The notes: generated by a model from the letters alone, not told the origin. Positions 25,370 to 37,110 are shown, numbered from the stretch's first letter. The stretch is DNA of 64,000 bases from Megamerina dolium (GCA_963854835.1 OY978526.1:34758501-34822500); one strand, 5' to 3'. Made by a program: numbers and translations.

Positions 25370-26350
25370 GGGTGGCGCATAAGTAACGTTATGATTTACA
25401 ATAATTAGTGAATACATTTTCCGTTTCTTATTTTTATCGATTTTTTTCAGAATTGACTTTGAAAAACTTGGGAAATTTATGATGGAAAGACCGAACCGAA
25501 CAAAATACCAAAATTGTTCAATTTTATTTTGAAACTCAGAATTCGATTATTCAGACCCAAAGATGATATCGAAATTTCTTTCATGTTCGAAATGCACTTA
25601 GCACGCCAACAATTTACCGATTGTTTTAAAATTTTCAGCAACAAGGGGTGTCTGTGATCTGCCGCGTGCTGGAAGAGCTAGTGCAGATCAAAATGATGTG
25701 GATATTGTTCAGATGCAAGCAAGTATTGAGGAAACCCTTGACACTTCCACCAGTCGACTTTCTCAGCAGTTGGTGATGTCTAGGCGGTCTTTGCAAAAAT
25801 TTTACATAAGTTACACCTTATAAGATTCGGTTGGTTCTCGAGTTAAAACCAAATGATGTACAAATTGTGTGTAGAAAACAACGAGTTTATTTACAAACTC
25901 ATAATGAGCGATGAGGTCAATTTTCACCTCAATGGTTACGTCAATAATCAAAATTACAGAATATAGTGCATCCAAAATCAAAGAATAATTGTTGAATATC
26001 AAATGCACTCACTTAGATGCACAGTATGGTGTGGAATAACTTCAGAAATTTTTGCTGATTGAATAATATCGCATTTTTCAGATTTTAATTGGTTACTAGC
26101 GCCCGATTTTTTTCTTTGAGGCTACTTAAAAGGTAAGTGTATGCCACAAGCTAAAACCATCCAGTAGCTCAAGGCCAAAATCCGTGAAGAAGTGGGGGCC
26201 CTGGGGCTTCCATTCTATGAAATGTTATGGAAAATACTATGGAAAGAGCACATGAGGTCGAAGCAAACAATGGGCACCATTTGACAAAGTTAAGCAAAAT
26301 CAGAAAGAAAAAAGTTATTCATTAAATAAATCATAACGTTAGAGTATATT
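25370..26350 (+). mobile_element. Mariner-like (DDxD) transposon relic
   Basis: The left end GGGTGGCGCATAAGTAACGT and the right end share an inverted TAACGTTATGATTTA core. Between them are broken transposase pieces: an N-terminal helix-turn-helix (FYFETQNSIIQTQ) near 25525, DLPRAGRAS near 25655, a second helix-turn-helix near 25740, ELKPNDVQ near 25845, SDEVNFHLNGYVNNQNYR (first Asp) near 25905, and a late segment APDFFL.GYLKGKCMPQAKTIQ near 26100-26160. The part with the second catalytic Asp is deleted. Stops and frame changes are numerous. Confidence 0.75.
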
Positions 26351-26719
26351 TGTACAATTAATTGAATGAGAAAAAGAAACAAATTGATTATTAAATTTTC
26401 AAATAAATGGAATATAATTTTATATTGTATCAATTATTGTTTCTACTTATTAACCCTTTCGGAACAATTTTTAACATGATGATACTGAAAATTTGAATTT
26501 GGAAATAATTAAAACGTTTACCAAGATTGAGAATTATATGCTCATAGTATGAGGATCTTCAAGCTTATATTGTTATTTTTATGTAAACGTTTTTCCATAT
26601 TTTTTTACCATCAGCTTGTGAATTTCGAAAATATATACTTTTGTGGCCTATAGCTTTACGTGTTCGAAAGTAAAGTGCAGTCGCAAATATAATTTTGTAT
26701 GAAAGATAGGCTAGATAGG

Positions 26720-26995
26720 TGGGTGTCGTAGCTCAGTGATTGGCCTTCTGATCGGTAGATCGTGGTTTCAATCCCTGGCTGAAACATAACTTTAATATTG
26801 AAAAGATATTTCTTTTGAACGGTGCCTACCTGTCGGCATGCAATTGGCAATTCTTCCGGTAGTATCAATTTGCCATGAAAAAGCTTTTAAAAGAGTTCTA
26901 TGACAATGCTAAGAAAAAGGGTTCTGCCATTTGGAACTGGCTAATATAACTAGGTGTCTTCTAATACTGTCTAAAATGTAATACAACAACAGTAT
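26720..26995 (+). mobile_element. tRNA-derived SINE, near full length
   Basis: Begins GGGTGTCGTAGCTCAGTG (A box) and GTGGTTTCAATCCCTGGC (B box). The body includes CTACCTGTCGGCATGCAATT, CTTCCGGTAGTATCAATTTG and CCATGAAAAAGCTTTTAAAA. It ends around TACTGTCTAAAATGTAATAC. The head is about 15 bp shorter than in the other copies between the A and B boxes. Confidence 0.85.
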
Positions 26996-27477
26996 TTAAA
27001 TTCTTATGTATCCATTTTTAGCTCGATTACTGTATAATTATGGCTGTTTTGTGAAAAATTGATAGACAGAAAGACAAATAAACACACAGACAGACAGACG
27101 GAGATGACTGAATAGACTCAAATCGTGATTCTGATCATTAACATATACCGTACTTTTTATATTTTCGCATAGAGTTAGAGAAGTCAATTAGTTTCGACAC
27201 AATTAAATTCGAATTCTGTATAATTTTGTGTTGTAAGAAAGACTAATACCTCTTGTAAACATCCAAGGCCTCAGCTAAACCACTTTACTTAGGCATATGT
27301 TCCGTTTTAGTTGTTTTAACCTAAACTACTATTGTCCTAAAAGGATTAATACTGGAATATCTGGTAATAAATATAAAAAATTTTCAATAAAATGAATCTC
27401 ATATATTTCCATAACCGAAGAAAATAATATAGATGAATGTAAAATAATTCTACCTATTCTAATTCTAATATAACTAC
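26996..27477. other. No gene seen
   Basis: AT-rich spacer between a SINE and a LINE, with a short CAGACAGACAGA run at about 27085-27100. Confidence 0.5.
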
Positions 27478-27675
27478 CTTGTTGCAGCTAAGGTGCGCAC
27501 ACGCTTATGTGTCGCAAATAACAAGAGAAGTCCCACACAGAGAAAGCTCGACGTCAGTAAGCTGCAGTCACCAGAGACAGCAGATGCATTTTCCACTCGA
27601 CTATCGAATCTGCTTATGCAGAACACTCCCCCACTTGATGATACATGAGCACGGTGGACACATATATCCCACTCC

Positions 27676-28140
27676 ATGACTACTGCTGCCGAGGAGGTAA
27701 TCGGTTACTATCGGCCTCTGAGGAATGAGTGGTATGATCAGGAGTGTCGCGACGCTACCGCAGAGAAAGACGCCGCCTACAGAAGAACCCTGCGTGCAGG
27801 CGCAACGCGAGCTGTTAAGGAGCGGTACAGAGAGAAAAGGAGTGCAGAGAGACGACTTTTCAGGCGCAAGAAGAGGGAGTTGGAAAAACTTGAGTGTGAG
27901 GAGATAGAGATGTGTACCGACAAGAATGAGACTCGAAAATTCTTCGAAAAGATCAAGCGCCTAAGTGGAGGTTTAAATCCCGGAGCCTCTTCTTGTCGTG
28001 ATGGAAATGGGAATCTGGTTACAGATGTCCAGAGTGTACTGAGCCTATGGAGGGAACACTTCTCCACGTTACTGAATGGCGATGCTACGAACAATGGATG
28101 CCAGTGGAGGAGATTGCCCGATAACCCCAATTACAGATGA
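27676..28140 (+). CDS. RTE LINE linker between endonuclease and RT (partial)
   Basis: A charged, arginine/lysine/glutamate-rich stretch (about 155 residues from an internal ATG) that connects endonuclease and RT in this family. It would be part of one polyprotein in an intact element. It runs into a stop at 28138-28140, overlapping the next ORF (28076) by about 65 bp in a different frame; copy A shows the same frame change. An in-frame TGA upstream at about 27646 separates it from the remaining endonuclease residues. Its own function is unknown, and it is listed because it is open and clearly matches copy A. Confidence 0.7.
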   Translation: MTTAAEEVIGYYRPLRNEWYDQECRDATAEKDAAYRRTLRAGATRAVKERYREKRSAERRLFRRKKRELEKLECEEIEMCTDKNETRKFFEKIKRLSGGLNPGASSCRDGNGNLVTDVQSVLSLWREHFSTLLNGDATNNGCQWRRLPDNPNYR

Positions 28141-29659
28141 TGGTGTTGATGTTCCACCACCCGACTATGACGAGGTTGAAACGGCCATTTTAAGGCTGAA
28201 GAACAACAAAGCTGCAGGTGCTGATGGCCTGCCTGCCGAGTTGTTTAAGACCGGAGGCGATGAGCTGCTCACCCGCATGCACCAGCTCATAAGCAGAATA
28301 TGGTCGGATGAAAGCATGCCTGATGATTGGAGGCTCAGTGTTCTCTGTTCTGTACATAAAAAAGGAGACCCGACAATTTGCGCCAACTACCGTGGAATAA
28401 GTCTCCTGAGCATCGCATACAAGGTTCTATCGAGCGTACTGTGTGAAAGGTTGAAGCCTATGCTCAGCAACTTGATTGGACCTTATCAGTATGGCTTCAG
28501 ACCTGGTAAATCCACCATCGACCAGATTTTCACACTGCGCCAAATCCTGGAGAAGACCCAAGAAAAACAGATCGACACACACCACCTATTTGTTGATTAT
28601 AAAGCCGCTTTCGACAGTCCGGTAAGGGATTACCTCTATGCAACAATGTCTGAGTTCGGTATTCCTGCAAAGCTCATTCGACTTTGTAGAATGACACTGC
28701 ATAACTCCCGTTGTGCAGTGAAAATTGGGAAGGACCTCTCCGCACCGTTTAATACCGAACGGGGTTTCAGACAAGGTGATTCGTTATCGTGCGACTTCTT
28801 CAATCTTATTATGGAGAAAATAATACGAGCTGCTGATCTACGACATAATGGCACTATCTTCAACAAAAGTGTCATGCTCTTAGCGTATGCCGACGATATT
28901 GACATAATCGGCATGAACACGCGAGCAGTCAGTGCAGCATTCTCAGAGTTGGAAAGAGAGTCGCGTCGGATGGGTCTCACGGTGAACGAGGGCAAGACGA
29001 AGTATCTAGTGTCAACAAACAAAGAGTCCCGGCGTCTTGGACAGCACGTCACTGTTGACAACTACGCTTTTGAAGTAGTAAGGGACTTTGTCTATCTTGG
29101 AACCAGCATTAACAGCAGTAATGACGTCAGCTTGGAGATCATGCGTAGGATAACTCTTGCTAACAGGTGTTACTTTGGGCTGAGTAAGCAATTGAGAAGT
29201 CGAGCCCTCTCTCGAAGAACGAAAACTACACTCTACAAGTCTCTCATCATGCCTGTCCTAACATATGGCGCTGAAGCCTGGACAATTTCCACCTCGGATG
29301 AGCGAATACTTGGAGTTTTCGAGAGAAAAGTCCTACGCAAGATCTTTGGACCTATTTGCGTTGGTGGCGAGTACCGAATAAGGTACAACCATGAGCTGTA
29401 CGAGCTGTATGCCGATATTGACATAGTAAAGCACATCAAAATCCAGCGGCTGCGCTGGCTAGGTCATGTCGAGCGAATGGAAGAACACGCTCCAGCTAAG
29501 AAGGTGTTATATTCGGAACCCGCTGGAGGACGACGCAAAAGAGGAAGACCAAACCTCCGGTGGAAAGACCAAGTACTGGAGAACCTGACGGCGCTTGGAA
29601 TTTCTAACTGGCGCCAGCTAGCGAAGAACAGAGATGGCTGGCGAAGCATGTTATTTTAG
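28076..29659 (+). CDS. RTE LINE reverse transcriptase, open (527 aa)
   Basis: Would copy the element's RNA at a nicked target. The reading frame is open from ATG to TAG. It shows NNKAAGADGLPAELFK near residues 43-58, the GFRPGKSTIDQIF box, DYKAAFDSP (first palm Asp), FRQGDSLSC near 230, and the YADD catalytic box at 271-274. The thumb and the C-terminal RGRPNLRWKD and WRQLAKNRDGWR segments are typical of RTE/BovB elements. The true protein should start further upstream as a fusion with the endonuclease; ATG 28076 is just the first Met in this frame. The RT domain looks undamaged, but without the endonuclease the copy cannot move on its own. Confidence 0.92.
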   Translation: MAMLRTMDASGGDCPITPITDDGVDVPPPDYDEVETAILRLKNNKAAGADGLPAELFKTGGDELLTRMHQLISRIWSDESMPDDWRLSVLCSVHKKGDPTICANYRGISLLSIAYKVLSSVLCERLKPMLSNLIGPYQYGFRPGKSTIDQIFTLRQILEKTQEKQIDTHHLFVDYKAAFDSPVRDYLYATMSEFGIPAKLIRLCRMTLHNSRCAVKIGKDLSAPFNTERGFRQGDSLSCDFFNLIMEKIIRAADLRHNGTIFNKSVMLLAYADDIDIIGMNTRAVSAAFSELERESRRMGLTVNEGKTKYLVSTNKESRRLGQHVTVDNYAFEVVRDFVYLGTSINSSNDVSLEIMRRITLANRCYFGLSKQLRSRALSRRTKTTLYKSLIMPVLTYGAEAWTISTSDERILGVFERKVLRKIFGPICVGGEYRIRYNHELYELYADIDIVKHIKIQRLRWLGHVERMEEHAPAKKVLYSEPAGGRRKRGRPNLRWKDQVLENLTALGISNWRQLAKNRDGWRSMLF

Positions 29660-29690
29660 GCCTAAATCGATATTCGGTTGTTATGGCCAC

Positions 29691-29709
29691 ATAAGTAAGT
29701 AAGTAAGTA
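29691..29709 (+). repeat. (TAAG)n tail of LINE copy B
   Basis: Four to five TAAG units right after the LINE 3' UTR, acting as the element's tail. Confidence 0.9.
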
Positions 29710-30160
29710 AAATAATTCAATTAGAAGCAAAATAGAACTAAGGTGTGAGTAATATTATTGAGATGTGCAATGTATGGAAATACTTTACATATGATTATGT
29801 TTAAGTAAGCATAAAAAAATGCTTAATGTATGCAATATTGCGTACATATATTTGTGCATGTATTGTATATTCAAATTTCTGGTTATTTATTCATTTATTA
29901 GCATTTTATTGTGAACAATTTCACGTTGACTCTGTAAGTAGTAGTTAGGGGGAGTGCGTACTCGTAAAACAAATCAGTGCTATGCTATATCCGCCTCATT
30001 GGAACAGCAGAATATTTTCAATAACGAAATAAATCTATTGTTTTTCCAGCTGCTATTGCTTTTTAAAGTGTATCGGCATTTCAAAGCAAATGGATATCTT
30101 CACGAATGTACGCGTATGTGATGGTGACGGCCCTGTGAACGAGTAAACGTTAGCATAGTA
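29710..30160. other. No gene seen
   Basis: AT-rich spacer between the LINE tail and a mariner. Confidence 0.5.
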
Positions 30161-30162
30161 TA

Positions 30163-31277
30163 CGAGGGCGGTCCCAGAACTACCCGACCTGATAATAGAT
30201 GGTGGCAGTAGTTTGATAAAATTACTTTGGTGAAAAGTGGCAACATATAAAACATATGTTTTAAGTTTCAAGGCGCCATGCAAAAAATTGGTCACCGTAA
30301 CGTAATTCAATACATTCATTTGAAAGGTCTCAGTCCAACGAATATTAAAGCCGAACTAGATTCTACTCTGGGGGAGTCTGGGGGACCATATAATATTGGG
30401 TGGCAGAGTTAAATGAGGTAGTACGCCTAGCTGCCTAGACGAACACCGTAGTGGTCGACCAATTGAGGTGGTCACTCCACAAACGGTCAACAAAATCCAC
30501 AAAATGGTATTGGATGATCGCCGGCTGAAAGTGCGTGAGCTAGGTGAAATTACAGGCATTTCAAAAAGTGCTATACATCGTATATTGATAGAAAATTTGG
30601 AGATGAAAAAGCTGCGTTTGCTCACCATAGAACGTAAACAACGCCGTAAAGATGTTTCTATAGAGCGTTTGGCGATGTTTCATAGTAATAAAGCCGAGGT
30701 TTTGCATCGATTCGTAACCATGGATGAGACATGGGTCAACCACTTCACATCTTAGACAAAGGAGCAGTCAAAACAGTGGACTGAAGGCGAAGACAGTTCC
30801 ATCTGCAGCAAGGTTATGGCGCCTGTTTTTTGGGATGCACTTGGGATAATTTTTATTGATTATCTTTAAAAAAGAAAAACAATCAACGGCGAGTATTATG
30901 CTAATTTGTAGCAGCGTTTAAGTGATGAAATTAAAGAAAAAAGGCCGCATTTGGCGAAAAAGAAAGTGTTGTTTCATAAAGACAATGCACCAGTTCACAC
31001 ATCCGCTATTGCCATGGCCAAAATCAATGAGTTAAAGCTCGAATTGCTTCGGCACTCAGCTTATTCGCCAGATTCAACTTCTTCGGATTATTTTCTATTT
31101 CCAAATTTGAAAAATGGCTTGGTAGTAGAAGATTTGCAAACAATGAAGAGATGGAGTCTGCGTTAGATGGCTATTTTAATGAGCTATACAGTTCATACTA
31201 TAAACACGGTATTGAAGCTTTTTCCCAAATTTGTTGTGTTTTCTTTGTTAGGGCGTGTAGTTCTGGGACCGCCTTCG
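30163..31277 (+). mobile_element. Mariner element, decayed (1115 bp)
   Basis: Inverted repeats starting CGAGGGCGGTCCCAGAACTA at the left and its near-complement at the right, with TA at 30161-30162 and 31278-31279. The length is a little below a full mariner because of an internal loss at about 30355-30460. The TIRs and protein style suggest a different mariner subfamily from the one at 10542. Confidence 0.9.
30279..31230 (+). pseudogene. Mariner transposase, decayed
   Basis: Starts MQKIGHRNVIQYIHLKG near 30279, then an internal gap removes part of the first helix-turn-helix. The second helix-turn-helix (VRELGEITGISKSAIHRIL) lies near 30530-30590. Catalytic landmarks are MDETW near 30720 (Asp 1), FHKDNAPVHTS near 30975 (Asp 2) and SPDSTSSDYFLF near 31065 (Asp 3), spaced D-34-D. 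Stops at 30753, 30866 and 30907 and frame changes near the C-terminus kill it. The usual SPDLAPSDYFLF motif has changed to SPDSTSSDYFLF. Confidence 0.88.
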
Positions 31278-31279
31278 TA

Positions 31280-33710
31280 GTATGCATGCTTTCATGTGAG
31301 CTCATTATTATTTCATTTATTTTATATTTGTATCGAGTTGCAATAATAAGAATAACGAAAACATGAATTTATTGAATTGTTTATTTTCATTGGTGATTTT
31401 GCATATTGTTGTTATTTATTGTTATTGTGGTTGTTATACAAATATAAGTAGTATGTATTATGTATGTGTGCTGTTTTTTCCATATCTCTTACTTAAAATT
31501 AAATTTTTTACTGTATCTGTTTCAATTAATTACGTATTTATATGATTTTCTTCGCGATATTATATTGTATAATTTATTTGAATTATTTATGTGCATAAAT
31601 ACACAATATGAGTATAAGGATATCAAATTTTGTTTATTTTAATGAAGAAATTGAGTATTTACGTTTCACATAGATGATTAATTACCCCACTACCAAATCG
31701 ATTGTGAGTTCTGATCCAACAGAGCAATTCAATTTCTTTCTTTTGCAAAGGTTTGTCTCCCTTACTTAGCTCGTTGTGAATCATACCTGAACGAGTTTAC
31801 AATGTCCATTGACCTCAGATTTTATGTAAGCCATCATAGTCGAAGCAAAGCGTCTTGCGGGTTTTACATTAGTTGAATATATTTATATACTTATATTATA
31901 CTGAATCATGTCGATTCCCAAAATCCACATAACTTACGTTAGAAAGCATGATTTTGTATGAGAAGCAGGCGTAGTTTTCTTCCGATTACGCCCGTTCACA
32001 ATACATTCAAAACAAATGTGACTATATGTACTGAGTTACAGCTCGATAATCTTAAATTTTAGTGCACAAAGAGTGAAAATATAAGTATTAAAGCATATTT
32101 TTGTATGGGAGATAGGTGTGGGTAGGGTGTATGGGCATAAATCGACTGGGATCACCAAAAAATAAAGCTTTAACTTAACTTAAAGCTTTGTCGGCGAGAT
32201 CTTTAAGTACATTTTCTAGATGTGTAAAAGGAATGTTTCTATTTCAGTTGACGACTTCGTTGATTGATGAAATTTCAATGAATATCTTGTGCAATTTGGG
32301 ATTTGGTATGAATTTTCAAATTACGAGTAGCTACAAACATATATGATATTATCATATACATATATACATGCATTCATCATTAAATCACAACGTTACGTAG
32401 TATAACGCAAATCAATTAACTTTACTATCGAAACTTTCGATTTCCCAACAACATTCAATGTCACAACCGAGATTTTTGTACACAAATTATATTGAAAAAG
32501 AAAAAAGAATAAGCAGAAATGCAACAACAATAAAAAAAAAAGGAACGATAAAATATTGCGAGAAAGTGGGTATGTATATATGTGTATATGCATGACACAT
32601 GATAGTTGTATATTTTGTTTTATGTTCTTATACACGTTTGCATCGTTCGTTTGTGACCATTCATCAATCCTCATGGTTTCTACATTTTTCCTACAGCTGT
32701 ATATAGTGAATTAAGTAAATTGTTCACTGCATGATGTTTCACATACGCACACACACACACACAGACTTGTATTTATTCAGGTATACACACGTATGCGTAC
32801 AGACATTCATCTACAATAAATTGACAGTTTTGAAGTGGGTGCTGTCGTTCAGTTTGATGAATATGCTGTCCGTCCATCAATTCATTCATCCATCGACGAT
32901 GGCAGCGGCAGCGGTGACGGCGAACAGTAGTCTCCCTTCAGCAATTGCGGTACTCGAACACCATCACATTGTGATGTATGAGAAAAATACGTTCTTCAAT
33001 TTAAAATTGCATTCAGGTGTACTTCCTAAATGTGGTGTGAAATGAACATGCTCGCACTTATACACCAACACACGCACACACACACATACTAAAAAAGAAT
33101 ATTTAACATAGCACTCTCTAGCTCTTTACCTCTCTCTCTCTCTCCCAGTTTCTATCTGGTTTGTTTCTTCTTGATTTCATTGTTATCATTGCTGCGTATG
33201 GTATGGTGCTTGACCATCCAAAGGTAACTGCTAACTTCTCCTATTATATAGCTAGTATATCGCATTCAGTGTTGATTTATTGCCGCGTGATTGAAGCAAT
33301 TTTTTGTATACACTATTTGTTGTACATAGTCGGTATGAACATTCGCATACACATATACATACGAGTACGTTGCTGTCGTTCTTTTTGTTGCAAATGAATT
33401 GCGTATATGCGTAGTATAGGTAAAATTGTGATTTTAAACGTTTGGTCGCATTAAATTAAATTGCATTGCTTTTTGATCTTTTATGTGTAATTATCGTTGT
33501 TATAGTGACTTATTCATCAAGCATTGTATTTTATGCAGTAGTTCAATTGCACTTTAATTTTATTTATTTGGTTTAAGTATGCATGGGTGTAGGTATGTAT
33601 GTATTTTTTAATTTGCATCCTCTGGTGGAAAATGTTAATTGTTAAGTGAGTGCAATTTTTTCGAAATTTTAAATTAATGCTCATACATATGTACATTGAT
33701 TGTATCGTTT
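31280..33710. other. No gene seen
   Basis: AT-rich DNA with (AC)n at 32749-32762, (TC)n at 33130-33146 and other simple repeats. A GC-richer patch at 32870-32960 reads as an alanine-rich frame but has no recognisable domain or splice context. Confidence 0.45.
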
Positions 33711-34985
33711 TTATACCCTGCATAATGCAATATGCATGGTATATTCATTTCGGTCAGATGTTTGTGTCCACTTGAAGGAATCTCCGGAGATATAGACATG
33801 GATATATATTCGTGATCAGCGTCGATTAAATTTTCGATTTAACGATGTCCGTCCGTCCGTCTGTCTGTCACCTGGCTGGTTCGCACGATAACTTGAGTAA
33901 GTATTGAGCTATTTCGATGAAATTTGGCATAAGTAATCTATGATCCAAGGGTACGGAGGGGACTGATATTGGGCATGATCGGTCAATAACCACGCCCACA
34001 CCAAGCATTCAAAGCGACTAACCTCGAAATTTTCAAAATCTTTAACTTGCTATAACTCACACAATATACCACTTGGGACAACAATATTTTGCACATAGAG
34101 TTATATTATACTACTATATAACCTCACCAAAAGTGGATGAGCCACGCCTACTTTCTAGCGTAGCTCCCATACAAAGTGTCTGTACTTCTTTTAAATTGAA
34201 ACTGCTGTAACTTCTACAATCTTCTGTCTAGAATAACCATAATTGACACTTAGATTAATATCGTACTCGGCAAAAATCTCGCAGAAAATCAGTGTGCCAC
34301 GCCCACTCCTTCATGGGTCTCCCATACAAAGTCGAGTGAATTAAACTAAAATTTTAAGCTCCATAGCTTACAAACCATTTAGCCTAGGATAACGAGACTT
34401 AGGGTATGGATTAGTATTGTACGAGCAACTAGGCTCACAGAAAATTGGCGCACCACGGCCAGTGGTTATCGTAGCCCCCATACAAATTTTAAATTGAAAC
34501 AGCTGTAACTTAGGCAATCTTATGTCTACAATAACCATAATTGACACATAAATTAATATCGTAGTCAGAAATAATCTGGCGAAAAATCAGCGTACCACGC
34601 CCACTTCTTATTGGGGCTCCCATACAAAGTTGAGGAAATTAAACAAAAATGTTAACCACCATAACTTAGAAACTATTCAACGTAGGACACCAAATTTAAG
34701 GTGTGGATTAACATTGAAAAATTAATTGGATTTACTAGAAAGTGGTAAGCCACGCCCACTTTTTATATAGCTCCCATACTAAGCCTCGGAATTATCTTAA
34801 AATCCTTTTACTTCGTCAAAGTCAACCATATTTCGGGTGTAAATTAGTAGTATATGCAAAAATTGTTTCTCGAAAAGTGGAAATAAAAGAAAAGTTGGAT
34901 ATTCGAGTAAACTTTTTATATATAAATCTACATATGCAGGGTATAGTTTGGTCGGCCCCAGCCGACTGTAAGGAGATTTTTTTGT
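33711..34985. repeat. Non-coding repeat element with inverted ends and ~152-bp internal units
   Basis: The left end is a hairpin (ATACCCTGCAT at 33713-33723 against ATGCATGGTAT at 33732-33742). The right end carries the exact complement ATGCAGGGTAT at 34934-34944, followed by a small GTCGGC/GCCGAC hairpin at 34951-34966. Inside, a CCACGCCCAC motif followed by CTCCCATACAAAG recurs at 33990, 34142, 34297, 34454, 34595 and 34750, spaced 152, 155, 157, 141 and 155 bp. A GTCCGTCCGTCTGTCTGTC run at about 33848-33867 is familiar from fly non-autonomous repeats. There is no ORF. The class (MITE-like, Helitron-like or satellite-bearing) is unsettled. Confidence 0.75.
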
Positions 34986-35539
34986 TCTAGTTTTGCTCTG
35001 GATGTGTTTATGCATATATATGTATATTTGCATTCAGGTGTATCCGAAGGGAGCTATTCAGAATTTTGCCTATATCCCTGCGAAAAATGTGAATATTTTG
35101 TTTTCATATTACTCCCCATTAACTCACATTGCCTTAAAATTTATTCGAATTCATTGTTTTGTACACTAATTACTATATCAAAGAGTGTATAGTTACATGT
35201 ATCATTGTAAAATTAGCATAATGGTATAAGATATTATACTTTAAAATGTTTTTTGCATATATTAAAATAATGATTTTGCTTGAAATGCAATGACGTATCC
35301 TGGAAGGTAACGTAGGTTGGGAAAAAATTCCTCCCTTTGCAGACAATCTATTGAAAATACTTCTTTTCATGGACTTATTGCTCTTATTAAATCTCTGGTC
35401 AGAGACTGAGAAGAATTTAGTCGAATTGGCAACATATTATGAACTGAATCACAGTTGGCTGATTATATCTCTTTTTAATAGCGTATATGCCCTTGGACCA
35501 TAATTGATGGCAAATTTCGGAGAAATATCCTAATATTTG
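34986..35539. other. No gene seen
   Basis: AT-rich spacer with no recognisable feature. Confidence 0.5.
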
Positions 35540-35640
35540 CGAGTGCCGTAGCTCAGATATCGTACGCTCGACTTCTGGCCAAGACAGGTTTTATACAAAC
35601 AAAAGATTTATTCTTTCAAACGTTCATCCGTTCTGAATCT
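35540..35640 (+). mobile_element. SINE head fragment
   Basis: GAGTGCCGTAGCTCAG matches the A-box start of the tRNA-derived SINE, and the TTTATTCTTTCAAACG part resembles its early body. The B box is poor and the rest is gone. Confidence 0.4.
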
Positions 35641-35899
35641 TTTAATTTTGATATTCTTTTGTTTTATAATTTTAAGAAACTAAATTTTATAGTTAAAAAA
35701 ATGTAATGGAATATGTGTAAGACCACAAAAAGTAAGATTTATATTATGAAATTTACATTTTATCTATGCACTTTCTTGTATTCGTTTGTGATTTTGCTCT
35801 ACATATTGTATGAAAATAATCTACAGTGTTAGTGTTACCAACTTCATACAGGTATATCTGTCAAACCGATATTGCCAACTACGTGAAATTCATACCAAT

Positions 35900-37110
35900 A
35901 ATAGCTGTTTATATTGTTTACAAACTACCACAAGCATCTGTGTCTAAGTTTCATAGAACAAAAGTTATTCGAAATGGAATTCAAACGTAATACTGTGATT
36001 GCGTTATATTTGGCTGAAAAATCACAGGCAGCTATTGGTCGTGAGCTCAAACACCTCAAAGTGAATAAAATGTTTGTGTACCGTACCACAAATCGTTACA
36101 ATGGTACAATGGTACAGGCATTGCAAAACGCTATGGTGGTGGACGAAAAAAAAAAAAAAACAGCAACATCACCTGAAATGGTCGCAAAGTGAACCCTCGA
36201 CTTGAACGAAATCCATGTTGTAGTGTGTAGTAATCAAATGGCCAAAGAACTGAAAATATCCCAGTGAAGCATGCGACACATATTCCAAAATGAGCTCAAG
36301 GTAAAGTCCTACAAGTTCCAAAAGGCACTCGATCTTACACAAAAGCAACAAAAAGTTAGACTCGAAAGAGTAAAGGAGTTGTTACGCTTGCACGAACGTG
36401 GCGAATTTCCCAACATTGTGTTTTTTGATGAGAAAACTTTCCCTCTTGAGCAGTTCATAAACTCTCAAAATGAACTTAACTGAACGCACTTCCGAAAATT
36501 TGAGGCTACGAATGGCCACCCGATGTAATTTTCCATCCCAAGTAATGTCATGGGCAACTGTGACCGCCAATGGACGCTCTGCAATCGTTTTCATCATGCC
36601 TAGTGTCAAAGTCAATACGACTTATAATCGGGAAAATGTTTAGGAAATTGTTTTAGAGCCGTGGGCACGTAAACATTTCAGTCGTAGACCATGGACGTTC
36701 TAACAGGACTCGGCACCATCTCATAAAGCTCGTGTGAAAAAATAATGGTTCAAAAATCATGTTCCATAATTCATTTCGTCTACAAAATGACTTTAGAATT
36801 CGCCAGATGCAAATCCGATGGATTATTCTATTAGAGTGATATTGGAGAGCAAGGTGAGGACTAAAAATATGCCAGTATGGATGCGCTGAAGAAAGCCACT
36901 GTTTGGGAATGGGCCAAAATACTGGAAGATCACATTCGTGAAGCATGCAACTCATTTTTTAATCGTTTGAAGGACATAGTCAAGGCAAAAGGTGGCCACA
37001 TCAAGCTAGAGTGAATAGATTTTGTAATTTTAATTATTTCGACAATTTTTGTAATTCATCAATCAATAAAAAATAATTTCACACAAAAAAGATATGATCG
37101 CTTGACCCTG
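35900..37110 (+). mobile_element. Tc1/mariner-superfamily (DDxD) relic
   Basis: Transposase pieces in several frames cover most of the window from 35974 to 37012. I could not find matching terminal repeats; a CTTGACCCTG end near 37100 has no clear left partner. The limits are therefore approximate. Confidence 0.7.
35974..37014 (+). pseudogene. DDxD transposase, many breaks
   Basis: The N-terminal helix-turn-helix is readable (LKVNKMFVYRTTNRYN near 36060-36105), then an A-rich slippage tract (36150-36160). A second part reads KSYKFQKALDLTQKQQKVRLERVKELL and FPNIVFFDEKTF (first Asp near 36427). The middle is out of frame but shows the remains of a QDSAPSHKAR-like segment near 36700 and a SPDANPMDYS-like one near 36800. 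The C-terminus (MDALKKATVWEWAKI...AKGGH) is clear at 36869-37002. This is the DDxD family with a KAKGGH ending, known from nematodes and insects. Confidence 0.75.

Larger units (their letters stand above)
27478..29709 (+). mobile_element. RTE-clade LINE, copy B (5'-truncated)
   Basis: Sister of copy A (1-2790) in the opposite orientation. It is truncated at the 5' end inside the last residues of the endonuclease, the usual result of incomplete reverse transcription. It keeps the linker, the whole RT and the 3' end, including a (TAAG)n tail at 29691-29709, a tetranucleotide tail typical of RTE elements rather than poly(A). Confidence 0.93.

Noticed and set aside
32731..33045. Plus-strand ORF with an alanine-rich patch
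   Set aside because: Begins in an (AC)n microsatellite and shows no conserved motif.
33711..34985. Helitron
   Set aside because: A terminal hairpin and a nearby CTAG at the right side hint at it, but the left end is an inverted partner of the right end and no TC start between A and T was seen.
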